Positions 22,540-33,735 of a stretch of DNA of 64,000 bases are shown here, piece by piece. The notes beneath the pieces are model-generated. The model saw nothing but the letters and a program-made list of their open reading frames with translations, did no database searches and was not told where the DNA came from. How positions within the stretch are numbered: position 1 is the stretch's first letter; each line of letters opens with the position of its first letter. Position numbers and translations under genes: made by a program. The stretch is from Jacaranda mimosifolia (Eukaryota > Streptophyta > Magnoliopsida > Lamiales > Bignoniaceae). Where the stretch lies: contig CM032117.1 of NCBI GenBank assembly GCA_018894105.1, positions 50,936,503 through 51,000,502 of the forward strand. Reading direction: 5' to 3'.

Positions 22540-23088
22540 CGATGCACTTGTAATGGCAACCCAACTTACCAAGTGGAGATCCCACAAGGAAGGTTCAATG
22601 TGGTATAAACAAGTTGTTGAGTGTGTCAAAGTGCACCTAAACTTGACTGATACCTTAGTATCTGGGTTTGTCCCCTAGCATACTTGGAAGGTATTGCTAA
22701 CTGCAAATAAAGTAAGAGTGCTAATTCTGAATTGGGTGAAGTCAAACTGACGAGATGCAAGCAGTACATCCCTGGAGATGCCCAACTAAGTGAATGTAGT
22801 CGTTTGGCTGCGACTAGAGGAAAAGGGTTATTCCTTGAAAACATTCATGATACATGATCGGGACACATGGCGGTAACATGTCAAACCTAAAGATCACTGC
22901 ATAGCCATGTAGTTTGTTGTTACCAATGGACGCCAACACATCCAAGGGCCAAATTCAAGGCTTAGATCCATTTGTCCTTGGGTGGCATAAGTTGGATAAC
23001 TTAGGTAGTTGTTCAAACCGAAAGGTACTATTACTGAAAGCAAGTTACGATAATCTTGATAGTCCAACACTATAGATTTGTGGGGGAT
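22540..23088 (+). other. copia D untranslated 3' region and polypurine tract
   Basis: About 550 non-coding bases lie between the end of RNase H and the 3' LTR. The purine-rich TTTGTGGGGGAT directly before 23089 is the plus-strand primer. Confidence 0.75.
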
Positions 23089-23964
23089 TGTTGTAATTGG
23101 CACCCATTTAATTGATATTTGGGGTTAATTATATGTTAAAGAGATGTTTTATTTTTTGGATTAGTGCCAATTACGGGCTAAAATCCATAGATGTTTGAAG
23201 TGTAAAAAGGGGTTTAACAAGCATAAATTCTGTAAGTGGGATTTGTCTCACATTGCTATTGAAGATAAAGTTGTGGGGAGTAAGTGTCCCACATTGAAAA
23301 TGAAACAAAAATTGTGGGAACCTTGGTAGTATAAAATGAATTGTCCCACATCGAAAATGAAAGAAAGGTTTGGAAAATTTTACTAATATATATAATGCTT
23401 ACCTTAGTTGTCCCACATGGAAATAACTTCAAAGGTGCTCATCTCCAAGCGCTTATAAATTAGTCTGTTGAGTGTAGACTAAAGGAATAACAATAGATTC
23501 TCTTCTATCCCTCTTATCCATTTCTATAATAGTGTTGTTTATCATTTTCTGGCGACTGAGTGGTGATCGAGGTGAAGCTCTTTTGGAATGCACCAAAAAG
23601 CTTTTGAGACTATCTTATCCTGGAGGAAGTTTTGCTGTACCCTGTGCACTAGTAGGGGCGATAATTTCTTCAAGGCAAATCAGATTCTGGTGATTCAGTC
23701 TGAGTTCTGTTACGATACAGAACTTTGAGATAAGTTCTCGATTTATATATACTGATCTTTGTATTTTTGTTCTTATATTCCAAACTGGTATGTTTACTTT
23801 GGTTTATGGTTGTGCTAAACTGAATTGCAACAGAACAATTTTGGAATATCTGGTTGCCGTTTTCTGAAATATTTATAATATTGTTTTTACAAACACTGCC
23901 CCGTGATTATAAACTGCTTTATAATTACTTTATAAATTGCTATTTATAATCTAAACTTCCAACA
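23089..23964 (+). repeat. 3' LTR of copia D
   Basis: Begins TGTTGTAATTGGCACCC, ends CTTCCAACA, 876 bp. It is followed immediately by the target duplication ACATG. Confidence 0.92.
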
Positions 23965-23969
23965 ACATG

Positions 23970-24390
23970 TTCTTTAGCTAGGGATCCATATTTGTTGTAT
24001 ATTCCAATTCTGGGAATTATATGCAGATGGCACTTACTCAATTTTTAAAACCTTCCAAGAAATCGACTACGAAGGCATCTACCGGCTGATTTAAATTCAT
24101 TAGGTCAGCTATAATAACCTCATGTGTGGTTTGTAGGACATTAATTCGCCACATACATGGGCTACAGTTGGTGCTGTTGGCTTGGGTGGTGTAGGCAATT
24201 CTGCAAATAGATCAACAACTCAGGTGCCATAAGGTGCATTGGCTAGTTAGCTACTCATGAGTTCCACTATCGCCTGACGAGAAATTCACTCGGCACCCTC
24301 CGTTAATCCTCCCCAAAAACAAAAATTGGGTAGAATGGAAGCTGGCCTGGCTGGATAGGAACGTTTGAAAGTGACGAATTAGAAACAGGT
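23970..24390 (-). pseudogene. Gypsy-like gag relic, part upstream of the copia insertion
   Basis: The minus-strand reading includes MNLNQPVDAFVVDFLEGFKN and a stretch ending LKN at the copia target site, which joins to MLIAQKP at 17603. Stops are frequent. It appears to be a Gag-like region of an old Ty3/gypsy-type element shared by both introns; the family assignment rests mainly on the downstream zinc-knuckle-like motif. Confidence 0.45.
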
Positions 24391-24399
24391 GGAAACTAA

Positions 24400-24560
24400 T
24401 ATTACCTGAAGTTTAGGGTTTAGGGTCTCAGGTTTATTTATAGTGTTGGAAACAGCTTCAAACTTCTACGCCTGTTGTTGCGCATAGATCTTCTAGTATC
24501 TTCATTTATAAACCATGTTTATAGGACATGGTCAACAATTAGAGAGAAAGTACTCAATAG
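24400..24560. mobile_element. LTR-like fragment of the intronic retroelement, copy 2, distal side
   Basis: It shares GGTTTATTTATAGTGTTGGAAACAGCT and ACATGGTCAACAATTAGAGAGAAAG with 7720-7810 and 5490-5510. Confidence 0.5.
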
Positions 24561-24569
24561 CAGACCAGT

Positions 24570-25432
24570 CACCACAAATTTTGTGGTTTAATTTCTTCGT
24601 GAGGGAGTCTTTATCAACAACCCAATTCTTTATATATATATATATATATATATGTATATTTAATGAACCAAGCATGTATTGGCAAAAATAAATATAATAT
24701 AGAACATCAATATAAATGAAATGCGTGAGTTGCCAAACAAAATGTTCACAATTATACATAATACATATGTAAAACATATAGAAAGTTCATTTATATTTTA
24801 TTCGTTATTGATTTTAAGCATGTAACATGCAATGTGGTGATCATACCTAATTGGAATAAGAGTTTCCAAAGTATATTAAAAACTAATTTCATTATACAAC
24901 ATTCAATTAACTCATTTTCTATTCTTTTCTTTTCTTTTTTCTCCATCTTTTCAGATTCCACATCCAAAGAACTAAGGCCACCAATTCCTCCGCCGCCGCC
25001 GCCGAGACCACCGCCCGCTCCCCATCCTAGGTCGCTAAATAACTGAAGAAGTGAATGTTGAAATATGCCAAAGCTCCATTTCGAAAAACTATATATTCTC
25101 TTCATTGACAGTGTAAGGAATAAATGTTTTTTCTTTTTTTCTTTTTTTGGTGTAAGGAATAAAAGTTTTTCTTTTTTCTTTTTGTTTTTGTACTTTTTGT
25201 GAGTATGTGTGTGTGAGCAATAAATTTTCAGCCATTCTAGAGCAGAGATATGTGACCAAATTGTATGTTGCTGCTAAATTTATTACGAAAAGAGAATTAG
25301 TGAAAAAATAATAAGTAATAATGATAAAATTATCATTAATTATATATATATATATTAAATTAAAAAATTTATATTTTTCCATCGTAATAATTTTTATAAA
25401 TTTACAAATATCAAGAATATTTTTTAAATTGT
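24570..25432. repeat. Tandem duplication, copy 2, 3' block
   Basis: Collinear with 7860-8705: intron end, exon 2 and 3' flank of the peptide gene. It also contains an expanded (TA)n tract at about 24632-24652. Confidence 0.82.
24955..25046 (+). CDS. Small secreted peptide precursor, copy 2, exon 2 (proline-rich tail)
   Basis: It follows TCTTTTCAG at 24954. In the exon-1 phase it reads DSTSKELRPPIPPPPPP, then RPPPAPHPRSLNN, then TGA (25044-25046): 30 residues with about half proline. Compared with copy 1, the first residues DST, the block RPPP.PHP and the end LNN are kept. The Cys is lost, and a codon has been lost on one side and gained on the other (ALNN against RSLNN), so length is conserved. 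The CCG run encoding PPPPPP is a likely slippage site. The product would be exported. It could be an apoplastic signalling peptide or a small structural Pro-rich protein; the sequence alone does not decide. Confidence 0.64.
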
Positions 25433-25439
25433 TCTTACT

Positions 25440-25565
25440 AGTAATTAGTAAAACACTTATAGTGACAACATAATGATAAGAAAAATCTTATAAAAAATTA
25501 TATAGCGATAATTTTTTTGTTATTATGTTGTCACCATAGGTTTATCACTAATTATTAATAGTGGC
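25440..25565. mobile_element. Small hairpin MITE
   Basis: The arms contain ATAGTGACAACATAATGATAA and its complement TTATTATGTTGTCACCATA, continuing outward as AGTAATTAGT / ACTAATTATT. The loop is AT-rich. The terminal repeat class is not clear. Confidence 0.6.
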
Positions 25566-26700
25566 AACTCAAAACATTAGCTCTTGTTACTATTAAGCTA
25601 TATTGAGGCAAAAAAATTACTATACATAAAAATTATTACTAGTAACAAAATAAAAATGATTGTCATTCAACATATGCCGTTAGTTATAATTTTTATATTC
25701 TAACTTATTCTTTTCGCTAATATTATATTTTTTTTCTAGTTATTGTAAACAAGAACGAATTATCATTGGTGAGAAAATAAAACTATGGGTTCATCAACCC
25801 AACCACATGGTTCAGGTTGGCTGGACTTACAATTTTAAAGATGGCTTGAGTATAGGTTCATTAAGTTTTGGGTTAAAAATGAGTTTAAGTGGTTAACAAA
25901 TGAGGTTAATAAATAAATAATAATATAAGCATGTAGTTTTATAATTATATTATTATATTGCAAAATTGTGTATTGGATAAAGTATAGAAGATATATTAAT
26001 ATTACTATTGTATTTTGAATTAATCTTTTTAAATTAACAAAATAAATCAATGAAAATTTGATTTTAGTCTCAATTCAACCCACACTCAAAACATTTTCAA
26101 TTCATTGACCTAAATCCATATTAAACTCAACTAACTTTAAACCCAATTCAGTTCAAACTAAATGAAACTCAATCCATCCATTTGTCACCTTTTATAATGC
26201 CAAGTATCCTCTTCCTTAGAGAAACCTTATGAAATCGATAATTTTAGGTTATCAATTTTAAAATTAAAAATGTATTTAAATAATTTACTTTTCAATTATT
26301 ACATAAAAATTTCATTCATTTTCAAACATAAACATTCAAACGATTAAAGGCTGTCAGAAGTAAAGCTCATTATTCCTATTTTTCAAGATTAAAATCTACC
26401 TACTATATCATCTCTATTTTCTCCACCAAACTTGATATGAAAAAAATAAGAATCTAACGGTAAAAAAGTAAAAAGAAAACAAATGGGCCAATTAAATGAG
26501 TAATAATTAAATAAAAGGCCAGTAAGCTCAATAAGTTAGGCTCATCAAGATAGGTAGCACCAAGATCTAAGCAGGCAAGCCCACTAAACATGATTTGGCC
26601 ACTATAAATATCAACTTTCAAAGTCAAAACAGATATGAAAAATTAAAAATTAAAAATTTCAAGCTCTAATTTTATACAAGTGCATTCTAGAAGTAGAAAA
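25566..26700. other. AT-rich non-coding stretch
   Basis: No gene seen. Phrases such as GGTTCATCAACCCAACC near 25780 and CTCAATCCATCCATTTGTCACC near 26165 recall the ends of non-autonomous hAT elements, but matching ends and target duplication were not found. Confidence 0.4.
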
Positions 26701-27530
26701 CCTTATTAAACTTGCTGATTTTTAGAAAGAACCCTAATTCCATTTTCGTTCAGCGTCATTTTAGCGCTACCTATGTGGAAAATTCCATTTGAAATGTGAA
26801 ATATTGAGGATGTAGACGAGATCCAAAGCCCGAGATTCCAATGCCCAAGCCACACCCCATGGTGAGAATACAGAGAACAATTTACCAAAAGTGTAGTCCC
26901 TTTCGCTATCAGAGCGAACATCTAAACGCATCTACCTTCAGAGGAGGCACATTCGCAACAAGATCCACTCCCTGGAGGACTAGTACACTATAGATCAAGA
27001 ACCATTGATGGCACTATTGAAGAATACATCTACACAATTTGCAGCTAAAGGGATAGCTCGGCATGTTTCAGAGTACCGTCCTCAGAAGCAACCCTAATCT
27101 TTTTGTTGAAGTAGCTAGGGAAGCATCATCATCCCCAAAGAGAACATAATGAAGGACGAACCAAGAGCGGGCATTGATCCACCTCAACCTGAGCAAGTGG
27201 ATGTGCAATCCTCTCTCCAAACTACCATATCTCGGTGATTGCCCATTACAATCGGAGTTCAGACACGCTCGACCATAACCCCACGCTGAAGAGGAGTAAG
27301 AAGTGAGAACCTTCTGTTAGTTGTTGCTCTCCTGAGACATATATAAATTTTTTACCCACTCATCCTGGCTGAGTTGCTTCCTACGGGCACGAAGATTACC
27401 AGTCAGATTTGATGGCACGGCGGACTCCCAGGAATTAAATAAGTGTAAAATGAAAAGGAAATCATCTGCATTGGCACTTTTAGAAAGGAAAAAAGAAAAA
27501 AACTTTATGATCAAAAACAAGAAAAAGGGG
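26700..27530 (-). pseudogene. Unrecognised coding-like relic
   Basis: This 0.8-kb island is less AT-rich than its surroundings. The minus strand can be read for long stretches in alternating frames, e.g. YGRACLNSDCNGQSPRYG followed by LRLRWINARSWFVLHYVLF (about 27100-27290), then in another frame YSETCRAIPLAANCVDVFF and SDSERDYTFGKLFSVFSPW (about 26850-27060). Stops and frame shifts break it. I do not recognise the family. It could be a decayed host gene or part of a retroelement. Confidence 0.3.
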
Positions 27531-27539
27531 TTGATGGAA

Positions 27540-29512
27540 AAATAGAAAAAAAGAAGAAAAATAGGAAGAAAATAAATGAAAATTGTGAGAAAATTTTAAT
27601 TTTATTTTATGTAAACTTAAAATCGGTTGTCTTTTGAAAACATGCATTTTTATATTTTATCCTAATATATTAGAAAAGAGTATTTAGACAAGATTGGGGA
27701 ATATGCATTACAGAATAAATCATACATAAAACTAAAATCTTAAAAATGTAAAATTCATTAATCCAAATTAAAAAGAGAAAAAGGGATTAGGAGGATCTTA
27801 GTATTAGCTAAATAATGTTGAAATACTAGAAAAAATTATATTTAATTAAAAAATAAAAAAAATAATTTATTAGGTTGAAAATTAAATAGATTAAGTTTGA
27901 ATTAAGCAAATTTATATAATATCCATACGTAACTTAATCCAACCCAAATCCACCCAATACACATGAATTGTTGCCTTTGTCACTAAGCTTAGTGTTAATA
28001 TATAATCTATATGTTACCTAGATATTACTTATTTATTCACTCTCAATACATGGTGCGTGCCATATGCAATATCATCTCATGAATAAAGTCAGATTCAGGC
28101 CTAAGATGAAACATTAAAATGAGGCTTTTAATATATTTAATAAAAAATTAAATCTTACAAATTGATTAAATTTCTAGTAGTGTATGCATTTTTTTAGAAA
28201 GCATTTTGTACTTTATTGAAAAAAATAAATCCGTATAAAATATTATTATTTAAATTCTATTTTGTTGTCTTTTTTGAAATGCAAAATTATTAATTTATTT
28301 TTATAATCAATTTTCTAATATTTTCTTTTTAATTGAGAGCATAACTAATCCATTTTATCCTTTTTGAGACATTTTTGACCTTAGGTAAAATTTTATTAAT
28401 TTTAATTTTGAAAAACTTCATGCTGTCGAGGCAAATGAGAAAGAAATTTAAAAAATAAAACTTTGGTTTATATTGAAAGAGAATTGAAGTTAATATTATT
28501 TAGTGATTAATATTGAAGTGGTATTTAGTAATTATAATTAAAAAGAAAGATTTATTTCCTAATTAGTATTGAAAAAGAAGGAAACAGATAGTGATGTGTT
28601 ACAATTCAAGCACCAACGAAAATTACTAAGTATCAAAAAAATAAACAGACCAAAAAGAACTCTTGAAAAAAGTATTCTCTCTCTATTATAGCATTGTTTT
28701 CTCAATGTCAACAACCTTTTGTTGGGGTTCACATCAAATAGGATTTTAATAAGTAAAAGAATAAGAAATAAATGGTTAGATGAGGTTTAGCAGAACCGAA
28801 AGTACTAGAATATAAATTAACATTCTTTGATTAACTATATTCAATTAATTAATTAATTATCGTAATTTTAAATAATAAGATCTCCAAATGAAGGGCCTCA
28901 TTTTTTTTAGCCTAAATTTTTTAAAAGCAAACACCTACATGAAGTTTATAAACTAAAGGCCTTATATTCTTTTGGTCCTTTAATATAAAATATAATAAGT
29001 CTTTTATTTTGTTTGGGGGGGGGGGGGGAGGCCTAAAATATGCTATATATATATATATAGGAGGCCTCTAAAATTAGAAACTTAAGGTGATTGTAATGTA
29101 GACCACCCTCAACATATGTATCAGAGAGCAACAATTATATGTAATACAACTTCTATGATTTATTAAAATCTCCAAGACCATCAAGATTATATTTGTTTTC
29201 CACAATGCTTTCACAAACATCTATGTTTTCTGAATTTAACTCTACAAAAATAAAAGAAAAACTTAAGCATACCACTTTAATTTGACAAATACACTAGTAA
29301 TTGTTAGCTTATCTTATATATACATACATATATATATATATATAGTAGTCATTGCACACATTTCTGCGTGCATAAAATACAAAAATATGTCAAGAAACCA
29401 ACAGAAGATAATAGTCATAAAACTTCTTCTTAGCAGCCTTGAAATTTTTTCATCAAATAATTTTCTTTTTCCTCACTTTTTGAATTAAAAATGCTAAAAA
29501 ATTTTACCTAAA
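27540..29512. other. AT-rich non-coding stretch
   Basis: No gene recognised. It holds a G-run (about 29013-29027) and a (TA)n tract (29045-29060). Near 27930-27985, AACCCAAATCCACCCAATAC followed by AATTGTTGCCTTTGTCA looks like one decayed hAT-MITE end. Confidence 0.5.
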
Positions 29513-29868
29513 GACTTGTATTTTTCTTTGCAAAAAATGAGGACCAAAAAATTAATCACATTCTTGAAAAGAACACAAAAAAAAAAAAAAAAAAACGAAA
29601 AAGAATAGAAATCAAATTTGAGAGAAAAATATGGTGATGGACTTGCTTTTTTCTAGAAAAAGTAGAGTACAAAAAAGTTAATCATACTTTTAAAAAGAAC
29701 ATAAAAAAATAAAAAGGAATAAAAATAAAACCTGAGAGAAAAATATGTTGTTGGATTTATATTTTTCTCTACACAAAATTAAAAATAAAATTTATTCACA
29801 CAATTAAAAGAACACAAAAGAAAGAAACAAAAAAGAATATAAACAAACCTATACTAGGCAAAAATGAT
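29513..29868. repeat. AT-rich tandem repeat, three units of about 115-127 bp
   Basis: Units start at 29513, 29640 and 29754. Each runs GACTTG.ATTTTTCT...AATCA.A.T...AAAAGAACA(C/T)AAAA...AAAGAATA.AAATAAA...GAGAGAAAAATATG, with decreasing similarity. Confidence 0.75.
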
Positions 29869-30630
29869 GGCAACACCCTTACACACAACAACAATGGAGT
29901 TTTAATTTTTAGTCTTGGGTTTAAGATGCAGGAAGAAACCTAAGAATTGCAAGAAGTGGTTTTAAAATGATTTAGTGGATAATGTGGAGTATAAAATGAT
30001 GGGTTAGTGGGATTTATTAGAAGTACATTTTTGACATGATTGAGTCATTGAATTGGTTGTGTTAGATAATTTTTATGAGGGTAAATTTGAAATTTTATAA
30101 TTAGGTACCATCCAAACTGCTAAATTCTTTATTTTGTTCTTCAAAAGGAATTGTACTTCTTAATTTTTGGATATATTAAAAGGCAATTTAAGTAATTACT
30201 CAAAAATAACTGTCATATTAGACACAAAAGTGTCTTCTTTTTTAGAATAGTATAGATGATGAAAAAAATAATTTGCATAAACGACTACTCTTTTCATTCT
30301 AACTATTATTTTGATCTTATCTCTATAGTCATAATAATATTTTTATATATTTTTCTCATTTTAAGTACAAATACATTGAACCTATAATACTCCTTTGATG
30401 TCCAAAATCTTTTCAAGAATATTTCAATAGGTAAATCATATAATCATTGTTTGGTTAGAGGTACAATAGATATTTACTTAAAATTTTTGTTGATTTCATA
30501 AATATTATTTTCGTTCAAAAAACTCTAACATTAGGACATTTCGACATATGTTGTATTTGTGCAAGAAATGACTTAGTAATTGTGAAATTAAAATGAGAGA
30601 AGTTGATAATTTTAGTATTTTAATGATTTA

Positions 30631-33600
30631 GGCTATGTTTGGTTACATTTTGGGAAAACAATTTTGTTACATTTTTGTTTTCTCAAAATGTAACCAAACA
30701 TACAAAAGTTTTTCCTCCAAAATGTTAAATAAAAATTTTCAAAATACCCTCTTTTATATTTCATTATCCCCCAAACTTTCCCATTTTTCAATATATACAT
30801 ACATATTATATATATATACATCAAAAATATTTTAGTATTATTCTGACAATAAAAAAAAACACTCAATTCCATTTTGTAACACCCCCTCTCGGGACAGCAC
30901 CCAAGCGGAGGCGCTACCAGTTCAATCTTACAATACCATTCAAATAAAACTAAGAAACCTGAAATTTTAACCCACTCAATGATAAAACAACCATCTCAAT
31001 CCAAAAGATCGCCTCATAAAGCATAATATATATAACCGAAGTCCTAAGTTCACAATTGTCTTACATAATGATACTGATATCAATCTGGACTAGGTGTAAA
31101 GCATATATACAACCAGAACACCTAATCTATTACAAAATAGCTTCCATCCCAAAAACATAGTCTCCTGCCTCTTACCTCGACCAATCTGGAAAGATAAAGA
31201 ATAACAAGAAGGGTGAGTCATAAGGACTCAGTGAGGGAAAATATTAAGATTTAAAGGTAGTGAACGAGACTTTTGGACAACAATAAGATGACCAATTCAT
31301 GATTAACAGGAATAAGATTTAACTCTCATAAGAATAGGAAACATGTAACATTTAGCAGGCCTGTTGGCATCCTTCCTTATTGCTCCTCGATGAACAAGCA
31401 ATAATATTTCAATATTTTGAACTTGAACAAGAACAAGTTTCCCTTATCCCTCCATCTGCTCGAGCACACAGCTCGGCATGTAACAATAATTATGGCATGG
31501 TCGACCGCATGCCTGATCCCTGCCACTCACAGTTAGCTACCTCCAGCTACCTATAAGTCGGAATCGTATGTGGGTACTAGTCAGAAGACATGTCACTGTC
31601 GGTCCGTTCCGCCCAGCCGTCTTTCTGGACCTAGCCCCGGGCTCAACTTCCCGTGGCGTCCCTCCGGGTATAACTTCCCAAGGGCGTCCCCATGCGTATA
31701 ACAATATAATGCCAACAGATAACAATTTCACTTTTAAACAATCACTTGAACACTGTTCAACAATAGCCGGCAAGGCTTATTTCAATAAACAAGCATTTGA
31801 ACACGTTTTAAGCAGCTTTTGACATAATCAGGCCTACAAGACCATTTCAAATATCATTTCCAAAATATCAAAATCATGATTTAGCCGGCAAGGCTGGGTT
31901 ATATGGAATAAAAACTAACAAAGTAAAGAATGTTCTGGCTTCGGAACAAAACAAGCGATAAGTAGTTGAAAGATTCCTCACAGGGGAAAATAATAACTCG
32001 CAGAACATAATAAACCATCAATTATACCCTCACAGGGGTATTCAGAACAGAATCAAATAATAACAGATTTCAATTACGGTTCGGATTACGTACAAAAACA
32101 GTAAGCCCACACAGGGTCAAGCCAAATAACAGATAGCTCAATAGGTGCCAAAGTGGCAGAACCTCATAAATATAACAAATATCAAGAGGGATAGATCCTC
32201 ACCTCTGTAATCTCAGAAATGCTATCACAGTCAGCAGCTTATTGGTCCGCGGGACCCACTTTGTCGTTGCCTATCCAAGAAGTAATATTTATAATAAAAA
32301 TCTATACTTAATTCTATTAATCACAATTGTTCCATTAATAATCCAAAATTTCTAATTTATCAATTAATCCAATATTTCATTCCTATTCCAAGGTCAAACA
32401 TAATCCTAATCATGCCATAGGATTAATCTTATATAATCAATTCCTAATCAATGTCATAAAATTTTATAATATACTCCTTAATACTATAATAAGTCCAATT
32501 TTTTTTCATTATGCATGAGTCTGGGTCCACTTTATCCATATTCCATAGCATGGGATACCAACAAATGTGTATATATATCATCTCAACATCCTCAAATTCT
32601 ATTCTTGGCATGAATATAATTTAATAGTAAAATATATACATATGCATGTACATATATATATATATAACAATTCTTAAATTTTCTACCACAACTTCACAAC
32701 GAGACCTCGGTTTCACGAACCAATCACGCCACTGCGTTCGTCACGATGAGAGGAGGAAACTGCCCCCAGGTTGGAGCGCCACCGTCCGCCGCCGCCGAAA
32801 AATTCTCGAAACGAGCAGTCCGACTCCTTTCGAGCTCCTGAGTCCAACAGTGCAGTCAGATTTTGGTTTTGATGCTTGTAGCCACCGGAAAACCCGAATT
32901 TCAGTCCAAAAATCAACTTCACCACCCAACTCCGATCACCTCGATTCTCGGATTCCGGCCGTTCGAAGCCACATGCAACCTTCCCAAAACCTTCCTCACA
33001 CCCTCAGCTTCCAAAACACCCTTCAAATGCTCAATCCACCATCGGAGAAGAGGAAACCCATCACCACCCAACTTTCGGGTCTTCTTCAAAATCCTCCGGC
33101 CGCCACGTCTCCTCCGTGCATGATGGTTGTTTGGTGTTTGGAGGGTGCTGAAGAAGAAGATGGTGGTGTTGGTTTGTAGTTAGGGGCTGGTTTGAGTGGT
33201 GGAGATGGTCACGGTGGTGGTGGTGTTTTCGGGAGAAAAAGGAGAAAAGAAAGAAACGGAGAAGAAAGAAAGGAAAGAAAGAAAAGAAAAGAAGGAAAGA
33301 ACAAGGGGCTGCCATGTGTCCCAAAATTTGATTTTTTTCTTAAAAAAAAATGCTAAATCAAGTTTTCATAAATTTTGAAATTAACTCCTAAAATTACATA
33401 AAATAATAATTTAACAACAGTAACATAAATTCACAAAATTTAAATATATAAAATTTTAATTCAATAAATTATAAAATTTCGGGGTGTTACACATTTTTAC
33501 CCTAAAAACCCAACAAATAGGTATTGATTTGACTGCTATAGTAGAATTTGTCTCTTTCCAAAATATAAACAAACATACCAAATTTTCTCAAAATAATTTT

Positions 33601-33735
33601 TTTACTATTCTCAAAACATAAACAAACATACATCACATTCCCCAACACAAATTTCACATTCCCCAACTCCACTCCCAAAACTCATTCTCCCAAAACGCAT
33701 AATCCAAAACATAGAATTCATATCCGAACACTACC
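30631..33735. mobile_element. PIF/Harbinger-type (Tourist-like) non-autonomous element, split by a solo LTR
   Basis: The ends GGCTATGTTTGGTTA and, in reverse complement, GGTAGTGTTCGGATA are flanked by TTA on both sides (30628-30630, 33736-33738), the target preferred by Harbinger elements. Without the solo LTR the element is about 490 bp. Its arms carry repeated AAACAAACATAC / GTATGTTTGGTTACATTTTG blocks. hAT is an alternative class, but its 8-bp duplication is not seen. Confidence 0.6.
30875..33491. mobile_element. Solo LTR of a large Ty3/gypsy-type retrotransposon
   Basis: It begins TGTAACACCCCCTCTCGGGACAG and ends TTTCGGGGTGTTACA, flanked by a perfect 5-bp duplication CATTT (30870-30874 and 33492-33496). 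The TGTAACACCCC...GGGGTGTTACA ends and 2.6-kb length fit LTRs of chromovirus-type gypsy elements. No gag or pol reading is present, so recombination between two LTRs is the simplest origin. The GC-richer part at 32700-33180 contains open frames, which I regard as LTR sequence rather than a gene. Confidence 0.78.

Larger units (their letters stand above)
17604..23964 (+). mobile_element. Full-length Ty1/copia retrotransposon D, decayed
   Basis: Two LTRs flank gag-protease-integrase-RT-RNase H in copia order, and a perfect 5-bp target duplication ACATG (17599-17603 and 23965-23969) bounds the 6361-bp element. It sits in a minus-strand gypsy-like gag relic inside the intron of peptide gene copy 2. 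Stop codons interrupt every domain, so it is non-autonomous now, although the LTRs remain very similar. The LTRs differ by small insertions, e.g. extra bases around 23215-23255 and 23920-23945 in the 3' LTR. Confidence 0.93.

Noticed and set aside
25780..26190. A complete hAT MITE with GGTTCATCAACCC and ATTTGTCACC ends
   Set aside because: The ends are not inverted repeats of each other, and no 8-bp duplication could be found.
32646..33179. A 177-residue open frame in a GC-richer segment, with Pro/Ser-rich and charged stretches
   Set aside because: It lies wholly inside the solo LTR (30875-33491), overlapping frames on both strands are equally open, and there is no recognisable domain. Open frames in GC-rich LTR sequence are expected by chance.
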